From an uncultured Geobacteraceae bacterium (GTDB lineage Bacteria > Desulfobacterota > Desulfuromonadia > Geobacterales > Pseudopelobacteraceae): DNA of 64,000 bases. The stretch spans positions 1 through 64,000 of the forward strand of contig CAJAFV010000097.1 of assembly GCA_903939115.1 (NCBI GenBank), given 5' to 3'. The notes under the pieces were generated by a model. That model was not told where the DNA came from. It did not search any database and saw only the letters and a list, made by a program, of their open reading frames with translations. The position numbers were made by a program, and so were the translations under genes. Below are positions 55,990-64,000 of the stretch, one piece after another (position 1 is the first letter of the stretch; the number at the start of each line of letters is the position of its first letter).

Positions 55990-56786
55990 CACTCCCCCCC
56001 CCGATAGTTGCGACTCCCCCCCGCAAGCGACTCTTTGTCACCCTTATGGGTATTACCTGTCTGATCGTGGTGGCCGCTATTTTTCTTGCCTGGTGGATCC
56101 CCAACCGTGGCCTGGCCAACATACATCCAAATCTGCCGAATATCGTCGGCTTAATCATGGTGGTCCTTTCCGGAAGTGCAATAATAGGCACCGGTCTGTT
56201 GGTACTGACGACTGCGCTGGGTAAGGATATCCTGTTTACCCGCTTCATGCGTCTTGTGGTGATAAAGTTTTTATTGCCGGTTATAGAGTTTGTGGGGAGA
56301 GTGATCGGACTCGACAAGGACGATATCCGCCAGTCGTTCATTGCCATGAACAACAGCCTGGTGCTCTCGCAGCGGATAAAGGTCCGTCCGGACCGGATTC
56401 TGGTGCTTCTGCCGCACTGCATCCAGTTGTCTGACTGTGAAATAAAAGTGACCGGAGATATTCATAAATGCGTGCAATGCGGGCGTTGCAGCATCAAGGG
56501 ACTGGTTGGTATCGGTCTTAAATACAACATCGACATCTCGGTGGCCACCGGCGGCACGCTGGCCCGCAGAGTTATTGTGGAAAAACGCCCGAAGCTCGTA
56601 CTGGCAGTCGCCTGCGAGCGTGACCTGACCTCCGGGATCAAAGACTGCTACCCTCTGCCGGTTATCGGCATCCTCAACGAACGCCCTTTTGGTCCCTGCT
56701 TCAATACCGTTGTCGATGTGTCTAAAATTGATGCGGCGCTCACTCTTATGCTGGAGAGAGCTCTACGCGAAAATCTGCCGACCTGA
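55986..56786 (+). CDS. DUF116-family membrane protein with cysteine cluster
   Basis: 266 residues from a GTG overlapping the fmt stop (GTGA). Two hydrophobic segments (about 18-37 and 50-75) precede a cytoplasmic domain with LLPHCIQ, then HKCVQCGRCSIKG and VACERDLTSG. The CxxCxxC group may bind an iron-sulfur cluster. This matches DUF116 as I know it. The function is unknown; the def-fmt linkage is seen in relatives and hints at no clear role. Confidence 0.85.
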   Translation: MTLPPPIVATPPRKRLFVTLMGITCLIVVAAIFLAWWIPNRGLANIHPNLPNIVGLIMVVLSGSAIIGTGLLVLTTALGKDILFTRFMRLVVIKFLLPVIEFVGRVIGLDKDDIRQSFIAMNNSLVLSQRIKVRPDRILVLLPHCIQLSDCEIKVTGDIHKCVQCGRCSIKGLVGIGLKYNIDISVATGGTLARRVIVEKRPKLVLAVACERDLTSGIKDCYPLPVIGILNERPFGPCFNTVVDVSKIDAALTLMLERALRENLPT

Positions 56787-56831
56787 ACCGCGAAAAGGAT
56801 GTCGGCAAGAAAAATCTGCACACCGCGACAG

Positions 56832-59800
56832 TTACTCCTCTCCCTCAAACAACCGATCAAACACATCCCGTATTTTTCCGGTGATCTCCTCGTAATCACA
56901 GATCAGGGCAGCGCCGGGGCTCTTCAGCCTGGGATCATACCCCATACGGCGCGCCAGTTTGTTCAGGTAAACCCTCGTTCCTGAGAGGTCATTGGCCGAA
57001 TAGTCATGAATGATCCGCAGGCGGTTTTCGAGTTTGCGGAGAAATTTGTATCCAGCCAGAAGGGTTTGGGCGCTCCCATCCGGCAGCAGTCCAAGCGTGC
57101 TGATTTCCTTAAGAGCAACGACGGTGCTTGTGGTACGCAACTCAGGAGAGCGGCGTCCTTCTTTCAGCTGAATATATTGAACGGTAAATTCTACATCCAC
57201 CATGCCGCCGCGACCGGTTTTTATGTTGTAGTTGCCATCAGACTCCCGCGCCAATTCGTTTTCCATGCGCATCCGCAGACGGCGGATCTCCTGCCTCCCC
57301 TCATCGTCTATTGTCGTGCCGTAAATAGTCTGGCGGATAATATCGTAAAGCTGATCGGCCAACGCCTCATCACCCAGCACCACACGTGCTTTGGTAAGCG
57401 CCTGCCGTTCCCAAATCTGGGCTTCCTTGCGGTGATATTCCAGAAAGGAATCGAGCGAGGTCACGAGTGGGCCGGAATTTCCTGATGGCCGCAGGCGGGT
57501 ATCTATCTTGTATACGAACCCTTCGCGGGTCTGCATGGTCAGAATTGAAATTATCTTTTGGGCAAGCTTGGCAAAATATTCGTGATTAGAGATCTGTTTT
57601 TCGCCGTCGGTTACCCCCTGATGGTCGTAGACAAAGATGATGTCCAGGTCTGAGTGGTAGTTAAGTTCACCGCCACCAAGTTTCCCCAGGGCTATAATCG
57701 CCAAATGTGCCTCGGCGGCACACCCGTCCCGTTGCCAGGTGGGGCGGCCAAAGCGCTGCAGTTCCACGACCGCCAGCCGGAATGCTGTAGCCAGGCAGAC
57801 TTCGCCGAGCAGACTGAGCTGCGACGTAACTTCACCCTGCATTAAACGCCCATGAATATCGTTCAGGCCGATGCGCAGAAATTCTTCATTGCGGTACCGC
57901 CGCAGTATGTTCAGATGGTCCTCAAAATAGTCGCTCTGTTCCAGCAGCGCGTCCAGCTCCTCCTGCATCGTCTCCTTCTCTTTGACGACGGATGACCCAC
58001 CGCGCGAAACCAAGCTGTCGAGCAGCTCCGGATGGCTGATTAATATTTTCGAGAGAAATTCAGACATACCGAACAGTGATACCAGCAGTTTGATCGTGGC
58101 GCTGTTTTCCGCCAGCAGGGCATAATAGGATGAGCGCGTAGCGATGACTGTCATGAACCGTTCCAGATTGGTAAGCGCCAGGTCCGGATCGTATGAATCA
58201 AAAAGTTCCTGAATCAGCACCGGAGCGATTTTTTCAAGGATGCGACGGCTCCGCTCGGTCAGATTCCCTTTTGCCGGACCTCTCCGGAGTGATATCAGGT
58301 TTTCGTAAGCCCGATCCACATCTTCAAAGTGTCGCTCAGCGAGCATATCCTTGACCAGATCCGAATCCGCTTTGGGATCGAGCAGAAAGAGAACCTGCGG
58401 GTGAACATCCTGCTCAAGCTTGGCATCGCGGGAATGGAAGAGGGTGCCGTAGATAAATGATACGTGACTGCGATGCTCTTCCAATGCCGCTCGAAAACGC
58501 TCCAGGCCGTTGCCGCGCAGAAAGCCGCTTCGCCGCGACAACGCGAGCATTTCCTCTTCCTTTGGCGGAAGGTTATGGGTCTGGCGTTCCTGCACCACTT
58601 GAATCCGGTGTTCGACTGAACGGAGAAAGCGGTAGGCATTCCGCAGCTTGAGGTGATCATCCTCATCAAGCAGATTGGCCGCCAGAAGCGTATCCAGAGC
58701 GCGGAGGGAATTACGCTCCCGCAATTTCGGGTTTTTACCGGCATATACCAGTTGCAGGGCCTGAATGAAAAATTCGATTTCGCGAATCCCTCCGCGCCCG
58801 AGTTTGAGATTTATTTCGCCCTCCCGGGAACGGGCCAGCGAAGCGTCAATTTTCTGCTTCATCTGTTTCATATCCTCGATCAGGTTATAATCGAGATATT
58901 TGCGATAGATAAACGGCTGCAGAGTTTTGAGCAGTTGCTCGCCAAGCGCCAGCGATCCGGCAACCGGTCGTGCTTTCAGCATGGCGGTACGTTCCCACGA
59001 TTGCCCCCAGGACTCATAGTAGATCTCGGCAGAGCGGAGTGACACCGCCATGTCGCCCGATTTCCCCTCCGGGCGGAGACCGACATCAACGCGAAAGACG
59101 AAACCGTCCTCCGTTACCTGCGACAACGCCTTGCTGATCATCTCCCCCAGTTTGTTGAAAAAGGCATGGAGCGAGATAACCCCTTTTCTGCCACCGGAAC
59201 CGCTTTCAACCCCGGACGTTTCCCCTTTGTCAGATTCATAGAAGTAGATGATGTCGATATCGGAAGAAAAGTTCAGTTCCCGGCCACCCAGCTTTCCCAT
59301 GCCGATTACGGTCATCTCCGCCTCAAAGAGCGACGCGTTCTCCCCCGTCATCACCGGAGCGCCATGGTCGCGTATCAGACAGCGCCGGCATACCTGGTAC
59401 GCGACCTGCAATGTTGATGACGCCAGGTCGGCAAGCTCCCTCATGACCTCTTCAAGCGGTGCCAGCCCATTCAGATCCCGCGCGGCGATGCGCACAATAT
59501 CCTGACGCTTGAAACAGCGTAGCGCTTTCTGCAGTGCGGCAAAATCGGTTGATTCGTCTACTGTGGCCGCCACTGAAGTATACATTTCTTCGGCAGAGCG
59601 GGAATGGTCGATGCCGTTTTCCAAAAACAGCCAGCGCACGATATCGGGGGTTTTGTACATCAGGTTAACTAGAAACGGTGAGGAGCCGCAGAGCAGAATA
59701 CATTGGGCAAGGCGTTTTTTGCGATCTGACAGTTCACGCAGATTTTCAAGAGAGATAACACCGGCTAAACGCTCGAAAGAGTTGAGAGCATGGTCAGGGG

Positions 59801-60005
59801 AGGGGCTTTTTAATGCACAGATAACAATACGGTGAAGCGTTTCCACAGTGAACAGATTTCTGAGCAGCTGAATGTTTGCAGCCGCCTTGGTGCCGTACTG
59901 ATAGCCATGTGACTCCAGAAAAGTGGCCAACTCATGCAGTCGCTCGGCTGAATCAGGGATGGCAATAATGCGACTGAAATCCTGGGAAAAACGTTCAATA
60001 TGCAT
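56832..60005 (-). CDS. glnE: Glutamine synthetase adenylyltransferase/adenylyl-removing enzyme
   Basis: 1057 residues from the ATG at 60005, one base after the mtnA stop; a longer frame to 60149 lies inside mtnA and has no support. Two nucleotidyltransferase domains are intact: the N-terminal GKLGGRELNFSSDIDIIYF and the C-terminal GKLGGGELNYHSDLDIIFVY. Each is followed by a helical regulatory part. It adenylylates and deadenylylates glutamine synthetase according to PII state. Length is slightly above E. coli GlnE (946). Confidence 0.94.
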   Translation of the reverse strand: MHIERFSQDFSRIIAIPDSAERLHELATFLESHGYQYGTKAAANIQLLRNLFTVETLHRIVICALKSPSPDHALNSFERLAGVISLENLRELSDRKKRLAQCILLCGSSPFLVNLMYKTPDIVRWLFLENGIDHSRSAEEMYTSVAATVDESTDFAALQKALRCFKRQDIVRIAARDLNGLAPLEEVMRELADLASSTLQVAYQVCRRCLIRDHGAPVMTGENASLFEAEMTVIGMGKLGGRELNFSSDIDIIYFYESDKGETSGVESGSGGRKGVISLHAFFNKLGEMISKALSQVTEDGFVFRVDVGLRPEGKSGDMAVSLRSAEIYYESWGQSWERTAMLKARPVAGSLALGEQLLKTLQPFIYRKYLDYNLIEDMKQMKQKIDASLARSREGEINLKLGRGGIREIEFFIQALQLVYAGKNPKLRERNSLRALDTLLAANLLDEDDHLKLRNAYRFLRSVEHRIQVVQERQTHNLPPKEEEMLALSRRSGFLRGNGLERFRAALEEHRSHVSFIYGTLFHSRDAKLEQDVHPQVLFLLDPKADSDLVKDMLAERHFEDVDRAYENLISLRRGPAKGNLTERSRRILEKIAPVLIQELFDSYDPDLALTNLERFMTVIATRSSYYALLAENSATIKLLVSLFGMSEFLSKILISHPELLDSLVSRGGSSVVKEKETMQEELDALLEQSDYFEDHLNILRRYRNEEFLRIGLNDIHGRLMQGEVTSQLSLLGEVCLATAFRLAVVELQRFGRPTWQRDGCAAEAHLAIIALGKLGGGELNYHSDLDIIFVYDHQGVTDGEKQISNHEYFAKLAQKIISILTMQTREGFVYKIDTRLRPSGNSGPLVTSLDSFLEYHRKEAQIWERQALTKARVVLGDEALADQLYDIIRQTIYGTTIDDEGRQEIRRLRMRMENELARESDGNYNIKTGRGGMVDVEFTVQYIQLKEGRRSPELRTTSTVVALKEISTLGLLPDGSAQTLLAGYKFLRKLENRLRIIHDYSANDLSGTRVYLNKLARRMGYDPRLKSPGAALICDYEEITGKIRDVFDRLFEGEE

Positions 60006-60006
60006 G

Positions 60007-61047
60007 TCAGATTCCCGATACTTTACGCAGTCCGCTGCAGTAGTCACCTGAGACGATACCGTTTTCGGTGATGATTGCCGTGATATATCGAGCCGGGGTA
60101 ACGTCGAACGAAGGGTTGCGGACCCGGACACCCTCCGGCGCGATGGCAACTCCCTTGATATGCGTCACCTCGCTGAAAGGGCGCTCCTCGATCGGGATCT
60201 TGCTCCCATCTGAAAGGGTAAGATCAAGAGTCGAAACAGGAGCGGCAACATAGAACGGAATGTTGTTCTCTTTGGCAAGAACCGCAACGGAATAGGTGCC
60301 GATCTTGTTCGCGGTATCGCCATTGGCGGCGATCCGGTCGGCTCCAACGACGCAGCAGGTAATCTCGCCACGGTTCATGAAAAATCCGGCCATGTTGTCG
60401 GAAATCAGCGTCGTTGGGATTCCGGATTTCATAAGCTCCCAGGCGGTCAGACGCGCCCCCTGCAGCCAGGGGCGGGTTTCATCGGCGAAGACCTGAATCT
60501 TTTTGCCCGCTTCGTGAGCGGCGCGGATAACACCAAGCGCGGTACCGTAACCGGCCGTTGCCAGGCCCCCGGCATTGCAGTGCGTCAGAACCGTAGCGCC
60601 CTCCGGAATAAGCGTGGCACCCCACTTGCCGATGTTTTTGCAAATGGTCAGATCCTCCTGTTCAATCCGGATCGCCTCCTTTTTGAGAGCCTCGCGGATC
60701 TTATCAAGTTTTTTATCGCGATTCGCTTCCGCGACCCGCTTCATCCGCTCCAGTCCCCAGAAAAGGTTGACCGCCGTCGGCCTTGTTCGCCCCAGTACGT
60801 CACAGACGTTATCCAGTTGGCGAAAAAAGGATTCGTGGGTGTCGGCGATGATCGACCGCGCTCCCAGTGCAACCCCCATGGCGGCAGCCACACCGATGGC
60901 AGGCGCCCCGCGGATGACCATGCCTTTGATCGCCTCTGCAACCGATTGAAAATCGCTGTATGTGTTATAGACCTCCTCCCCCGGGAGGCGGGTCTGGTCG
61001 ATCATAACTACGGTATCGTCAAGCCATTCGATGGTGCGAAAGGACAT
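60007..61047 (-). CDS. mtnA: Methylthioribose-1-phosphate isomerase
   Basis: 346 residues, AAAGGAG 7 nt before the ATG. Motifs [23 protein letters not shown] with the catalytic Cys, DNMAGF and [17 protein letters not shown]. It converts methylthioribose-1-phosphate to the ribulose form in methionine salvage. No other salvage genes are here. Its stop and the glnE start are one base apart, so the two are co-expressed. Confidence 0.93.
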   Translation of the reverse strand: MSFRTIEWLDDTVVMIDQTRLPGEEVYNTYSDFQSVAEAIKGMVIRGAPAIGVAAAMGVALGARSIIADTHESFFRQLDNVCDVLGRTRPTAVNLFWGLERMKRVAEANRDKKLDKIREALKKEAIRIEQEDLTICKNIGKWGATLIPEGATVLTHCNAGGLATAGYGTALGVIRAAHEAGKKIQVFADETRPWLQGARLTAWELMKSGIPTTLISDNMAGFFMNRGEITCCVVGADRIAANGDTANKIGTYSVAVLAKENNIPFYVAAPVSTLDLTLSDGSKIPIEERPFSEVTHIKGVAIAPEGVRVRNPSFDVTPARYITAIITENGIVSGDYCSGLRKVSGI

Positions 61048-61137
61048 GGTGGTTCTCCTTTAAATAACTGGTATCAATCTCCTGGTGGCTGGATAAATGG
61101 AGAGTGTCAAGGATTTATGTCTGGTAATTGTTTGGTA

Positions 61138-61368
61138 TTAGCCGACGGAGCGCAGTCTTTCTTCCGTCTGTTTGGGAAGAACGGCTGGAATGAACAGAGA
61201 AGTTGGATAACAGTAACCCTCTCCCGACTCATCGACTATACGGTACAAGCCGCGGGCAGAGGAGACCGGATCCGGAAGCAACTCATACAGTTTGCGGGGA
61301 ACCAGAGAGACATTATATCCGGCGCTATCAAGACAGATGACAAAATGAGGATCGGTGGTTTTTTTCAT
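61138..61368 (-). CDS. Small conserved protein, second gene of a two-gene cassette
   Basis: 76 residues. Sequence blocks DPHFVICLDSAGYNVSL, VPRKLYELLPD and YRIVDESGEGYCYP. I recall similar proteins, often beside a partner like the one upstream, in cyanobacteria and other bacteria, sometimes suspected to be toxin-antitoxin-like. The ATG follows the partner's stop by 6 bp, and GGAG of the ribosome binding site overlaps that stop region. The function is unproven. Confidence 0.75.
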   Translation of the reverse strand: MKKTTDPHFVICLDSAGYNVSLVPRKLYELLPDPVSSARGLYRIVDESGEGYCYPTSLFIPAVLPKQTEERLRSVG

Positions 61369-61374
61369 GAGAAA

Positions 61375-61605
61375 TTACTCCAGAATCTGTTTGATTTTGA
61401 ACTCTTTACGACCAATTCCAGTGGCTTCATACCAGTGTATCTCCGCAGCTAAAACTGCCCCGTCGGGTAGTCTGATCTCAGCAACGCCTTTGCGTTTGCG
61501 CCAGTGCCCAAAGCCGTACACTTTTTTCAAACGAGCAAGCTCGCGAATAGAATTTGCAGTTGCAAAGGTTTCGATATCAGTAATTGGGCCGACTATCTCA
61601 AGCAT
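61375..61605 (-). CDS. Small basic protein, first gene of the same cassette
   Basis: 76 residues from the ATG at 61605 with AAGGG about 8 nt upstream; a longer frame to 61788 has an unrelated hydrophobic extension. Blocks IRELARLKKVYGFGHWRKRKG, here split by a weak joint, and AEIHWYEATGIGRKEFKIK. It is strongly basic, which would suit RNA or DNA contact. It pairs with the acidic-to-neutral protein downstream, like a toxin-antitoxin arrangement. No homology search was possible. Confidence 0.75.
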   Translation of the reverse strand: MLEIVGPITDIETFATANSIRELARLKKVYGFGHWRKRKGVAEIRLPDGAVLAAEIHWYEATGIGRKEFKIKQILE

Positions 61606-61854
61606 TTTGCACCCTTGTTGATACGGTGTTATTGCATTACTCTCCGTTCTTGCCTGTTTATATACCATATCTGGGTTGAATGCGTCAAAAAGTAATGGGC
61701 AAAATCCAACGAAGAGAATGGAAGTCCACCATAAAAATAGAGCCATCAAAGGCGAGTCTGACTGTAATATTCCTGGCTTTTCCATCATCGGCCTGATGTT
61801 AGTCGGCGGCAGGGGGTGTTGGTCTTTTACTCAACTGAAGAGCGGAGGTTTTGC
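61606..61854. other. Intergenic region without a recognised gene
   Basis: It separates the small-protein cassette (minus) from the DinG gene (plus). It is AT-rich at 61620-61780 and must hold the cassette promoter. A plus-strand TAATAT near 61762 has no matching -35. The right part leads into the terminator at 61855, so a short plus-strand RNA may be made here. Confidence 0.4.
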
Positions 61855-61886
61855 AAAAGGCTTCGGGTTTCCCGGTGCCTTTTTTT
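61855..61886 (+). terminator. Intrinsic terminator just upstream of the DinG gene
   Basis: AAAAGGC pairs with GCCTTTT and CGGG with CCCG, separated by a 2x2 internal loop and closed by TTT, then a T-run to 61886. No plus-strand gene ends before it, so it terminates an unseen short RNA or acts as an attenuator for the helicase gene. Confidence 0.7.
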
Positions 61887-61913
61887 ATGCACTATGCTAT
61901 GGTGCTGCACCTT

Positions 61914-64000
61914 ATGGAAACCCATTTCACCTCTGATTGTCGCGCTCTGATGCGGCACGAAATTACCGCAGCCGGCGGTAACGAAGTCTTCTTCATCGGC
62001 CACACCGACGTTGATGGTATTGTCTGTGAAGTCGAGACCATCGCGCGCGGTACCAAGGTCGCCGTACCGGCCATCATTACCCGGGCAGCGGGTGGCGACG
62101 TCGTTATCCACAACCACCCCACCGGCAATCTGGAGCCGTCACCGGCAGATATGGACATTGCGTCGGTCTGCGGCAATCAGGGCATCGGCTTTGCCATCAT
62201 CACCAATGACTGCAGCCGCTGCTATCAGGTGGTCGCGCCCCATACCGAGAAAAAAGGGGAGTTGCTTTCTCTGGAAGAGATCGGGAGGGTCTTTGCCAAT
62301 GACGGCATGATGGCTCACCTGAAAGGATACGAACAGCGCGAGGAGCAGGTGAGGATGGCTTTTGCCGTTGCCGGGGCTTTTAATGACGACCGGGTGGTGC
62401 TTGTGGAAGCCGGCACCGGAACCGGAAAATCACTGGCGTACCTGGTTCCGGCGATCCTCTGGGCGGTGCGCAATAACGAACGGGTCGTCATCTCAACCAA
62501 CACCATCAATCTCCAGGAACAGCTGATCCGCAAAGACCTCCCGTTCCTGGCGCGCAACTCTGCCGTGGAGTTCAAGGCGGCACTCGTTAAGGGACGCAGC
62601 AACTACGCCTGCCGGCGCAAACTGGAACATGCCGAGGCGGAGCCGGCGCTTTTCCCGGATGAATCTTCCGCAGAGCTGACAACCATCATTGAGTGGAGTC
62701 ACAGCAGCCAGGACGGCTGCCGTAGTGACCTCGCCTTCACGCCGCATCATACCACCTGGGAGGAGGTATGCTGCGAAGCCGACCAGTGCGGGCGGTCACG
62801 CTGCAAACATTTCAACCGCTGCTTCTTTTACCGGGCCCGGCGCGAATCCTCCGCAGCGCGGGTACTGGTAGTCAATCACGCCCTGTTGCTGTCAGATATT
62901 GTCCTGCGCAAGGAGACCGGCTACGACGCCACAGCCATCCTCCCCCCGTTTACCCGCCTTATTTTCGATGAAGGGCATCATCTGGAAGACGTCGCAACCA
63001 GCCATCTGTCACTGACGATAGCTCGAAGCGGTATCTTAAAACAGCTGCAGCGACTGGTGCCGCACAAGGCCAACCGGGCCGGTCTGCTGACAATCATCTC
63101 ATCCCGTATTACCCGCGATCTGCCGGAATCACAGGAAGGTCTCTACGCCGAGCTGTCGGGGCTGCTGGAAAGCCATCTGCTCCCTAAAGCGCACGATCTG
63201 TCCGGGAAAACGGAACAGACCATGGATTGGCTTGCATACAGCGTTGAGCATGGGGCGGGAGCGGCGACCGACCGGGAGCAGAAGCTGCGGATCACCCCGG
63301 AGGTTGAGCGGACTCCGTTCTGGGGGGAATGCCGTCAGCAGCTGCACGCTCTGGCCGATGCCGTCAATGATTATACGTCATCACTACGCACCCTGGTGCG
63401 GCGCTGTAAGGATCTGCCGGAAAAGCTGCAGGAAAAGCTGGCCGATCAACTGCTCGACGCGAGCGGCATTGAGGGGCGACTGCAGAGCATGGCCGATGCG
63501 CTGCTGTTCTTCACGACGGAAGCCGAAGGGTACTGCCGCTGGATCGAAACAAGACGCAGCAATCGCGGCATTCAGGCCCGGCTCTCTGCAGCGCCGCTCG
63601 ACATTTCAGCCCAGCTCAAGGAGACCGTCCTCGACCGGCTGAAGACTATTATCGTCACCTCAGCCACCCTGACAGTGGGGGGGCAATTCAACTACCTCAA
63701 AAAAAGGACCGGCTTCAGCCTGCTTCCGGCAGCGCGGTTGACGGAACTGCAGTTGGCATCGCCATTTAACTACGCCCGCCAGGTCTTTGTCGCCGTACCT
63801 GAGGAGATGCCGGAACCAGCGGCGCCCGGATATCGGGAAGCGCTGGAGAGCCACATCATGTCTGCGGTGACAATTTCACGAGGCGGCGCCTTTATTCTTT
63901 TTACCTCGTACGACCTGCTGAATCGCGTCTACCAATCGTTGTCACCCAAACTGGCAAAACTGGGGCTGACATCGCTCAAGCAGGGGGAAACCGGACGCCA
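61914..64000 (+). CDS. DinG/XPD-family helicase with N-terminal JAMM (RadC-like) domain, 3' end beyond the window
   Basis: At least 695 residues, truncated by the right edge. The start is uncertain: ATGs at 61887, 61899 and 61914 are in frame and none has a good ribosome binding site. Residues 20-85 contain a complete JAMM signature: E24, H66-x-H68, S76 and D79 (HNHPTGNLEPSPAD). Helicase motifs follow: Walker A EAGTGTGKS near 165-173, cysteines at about 230 and 285-304 fitting an XPD-like iron-sulfur cluster, and DEGH near 352 (Walker B). Motif III appears as SATL. DinG unwinds DNA and R-loops during repair. Confidence 0.88.
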   Translation, partial: METHFTSDCRALMRHEITAAGGNEVFFIGHTDVDGIVCEVETIARGTKVAVPAIITRAAGGDVVIHNHPTGNLEPSPADMDIASVCGNQGIGFAIITNDCSRCYQVVAPHTEKKGELLSLEEIGRVFANDGMMAHLKGYEQREEQVRMAFAVAGAFNDDRVVLVEAGTGTGKSLAYLVPAILWAVRNNERVVISTNTINLQEQLIRKDLPFLARNSAVEFKAALVKGRSNYACRRKLEHAEAEPALFPDESSAELTTIIEWSHSSQDGCRSDLAFTPHHTTWEEVCCEADQCGRSRCKHFNRCFFYRARRESSAARVLVVNHALLLSDIVLRKETGYDATAILPPFTRLIFDEGHHLEDVATSHLSLTIARSGILKQLQRLVPHKANRAGLLTIISSRITRDLPESQEGLYAELSGLLESHLLPKAHDLSGKTEQTMDWLAYSVEHGAGAATDREQKLRITPEVERTPFWGECRQQLHALADAVNDYTSSLRTLVRRCKDLPEKLQEKLADQLLDASGIEGRLQSMADALLFFTTEAEGYCRWIETRRSNRGIQARLSAAPLDISAQLKETVLDRLKTIIVTSATLTVGGQFNYLKKRTGFSLLPAARLTELQLASPFNYARQVFVAVPEEMPEPAAPGYREALESHIMSAVTISRGGAFILFTSYDLLNRVYQSLSPKLAKLGLTSLKQGETGR

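Noticed and set aside
60006-60149. Longer glnE start inside mtnA
   Set aside because: The extra 48 residues are out-of-frame translation of mtnA; the ATG at 60005 follows the mtnA stop directly.
61606-61788. N-terminal hydrophobic extension of the basic small protein
   Set aside because: The family-like part starts at the ATG at 61605 with AAGGG upstream; the extension looks like chance open frame.
61676-61936. Plus-strand frame of 86 codons before the helicase gene
   Set aside because: It runs through the terminator hairpin, has no ribosome binding site and overlaps the helicase start in another frame.

Overview
The window looks like chromosomal DNA of a Geobacter-like bacterium (Desulfuromonadia, formerly Deltaproteobacteria). 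This is judged from protein resemblance, moderate GC and gene style, not from a database search. Pointers are a c-type-heme sensor kinase, an FlbD-MotA-MotB set, a DRTGG-domain P-loop protein, HisZ next to PurA, many hybrid kinases and receivers, and a GWNLVGY-type C-terminal domain that I associate with Geobacter surface proteins. No tRNA, rRNA, prophage, insertion sequence or CRISPR array was seen. Both end genes are cut by the window edges.

1-19.6 kb is the signalling and accessory part. A very long receiver/PAS/coiled-coil protein (minus strand, truncated at the left edge) is followed by feoB and a DtxR-type regulator carrying a FeoA domain. On the plus strand, a sigma70-like promoter drives a ParA-type ATPase that overlaps by 4 nt a repeat-rich protein with a ParB-like N-terminus. 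Behind it lies a receiver protein with a long coiled coil and one membrane segment. The two coiled-coil proteins share the same 28-residue (four-heptad) unit. A heme-binding hybrid kinase, a cysK/sulfite-reductase pair, a receiver-kinase-receiver protein and a lone receiver follow. The ParA cluster is the best candidate here for an undescribed system, possibly spatial organisation of signalling proteins.

20-32 kb is mainly metabolic: an amino-acid ABC permease and ATPase without a binding protein, lysR-lhgO divergent from a periplasmic rhodanese, gltX divergent from an acyl-CoA synthetase, and a thiS-thiG-thiE-radical SAM operon behind a TPP riboswitch and terminator. A BioD-like/DRTGG protein closes the block.

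32-47 kb holds flbD-motA-motB, an AcrAB-type efflux pair whose last gene abuts a methyltransferase-like gene, and metX-ttcA behind a SAM-I riboswitch. The P3 helix of that riboswitch carries a 90-nt REP-like insertion. Next come a receiver-PAS-GGDEF diguanylate cyclase, a lipoprotein, and hisZ-purA ending at a 19-bp hairpin.

47-64 kb has a toxin-first higBA pair, a TPR protein with a 1170-residue GH13 protein, an HDOD protein, and a def-fmt-DUF116 operon. mtnA-glnE follows, then a two-gene cassette of small proteins resembling a toxin-antitoxin-like pair. The window ends in a DinG-type helicase with a complete N-terminal JAMM (RadC-like) motif.

Several starts were moved from the longest open frame because ribosome binding sites or promoters place them further in: parA, the scaffold gene, cysK, gltX, the acyl-CoA synthetase, metX, hisZ, the TPR gene, the HDOD gene and glnE.
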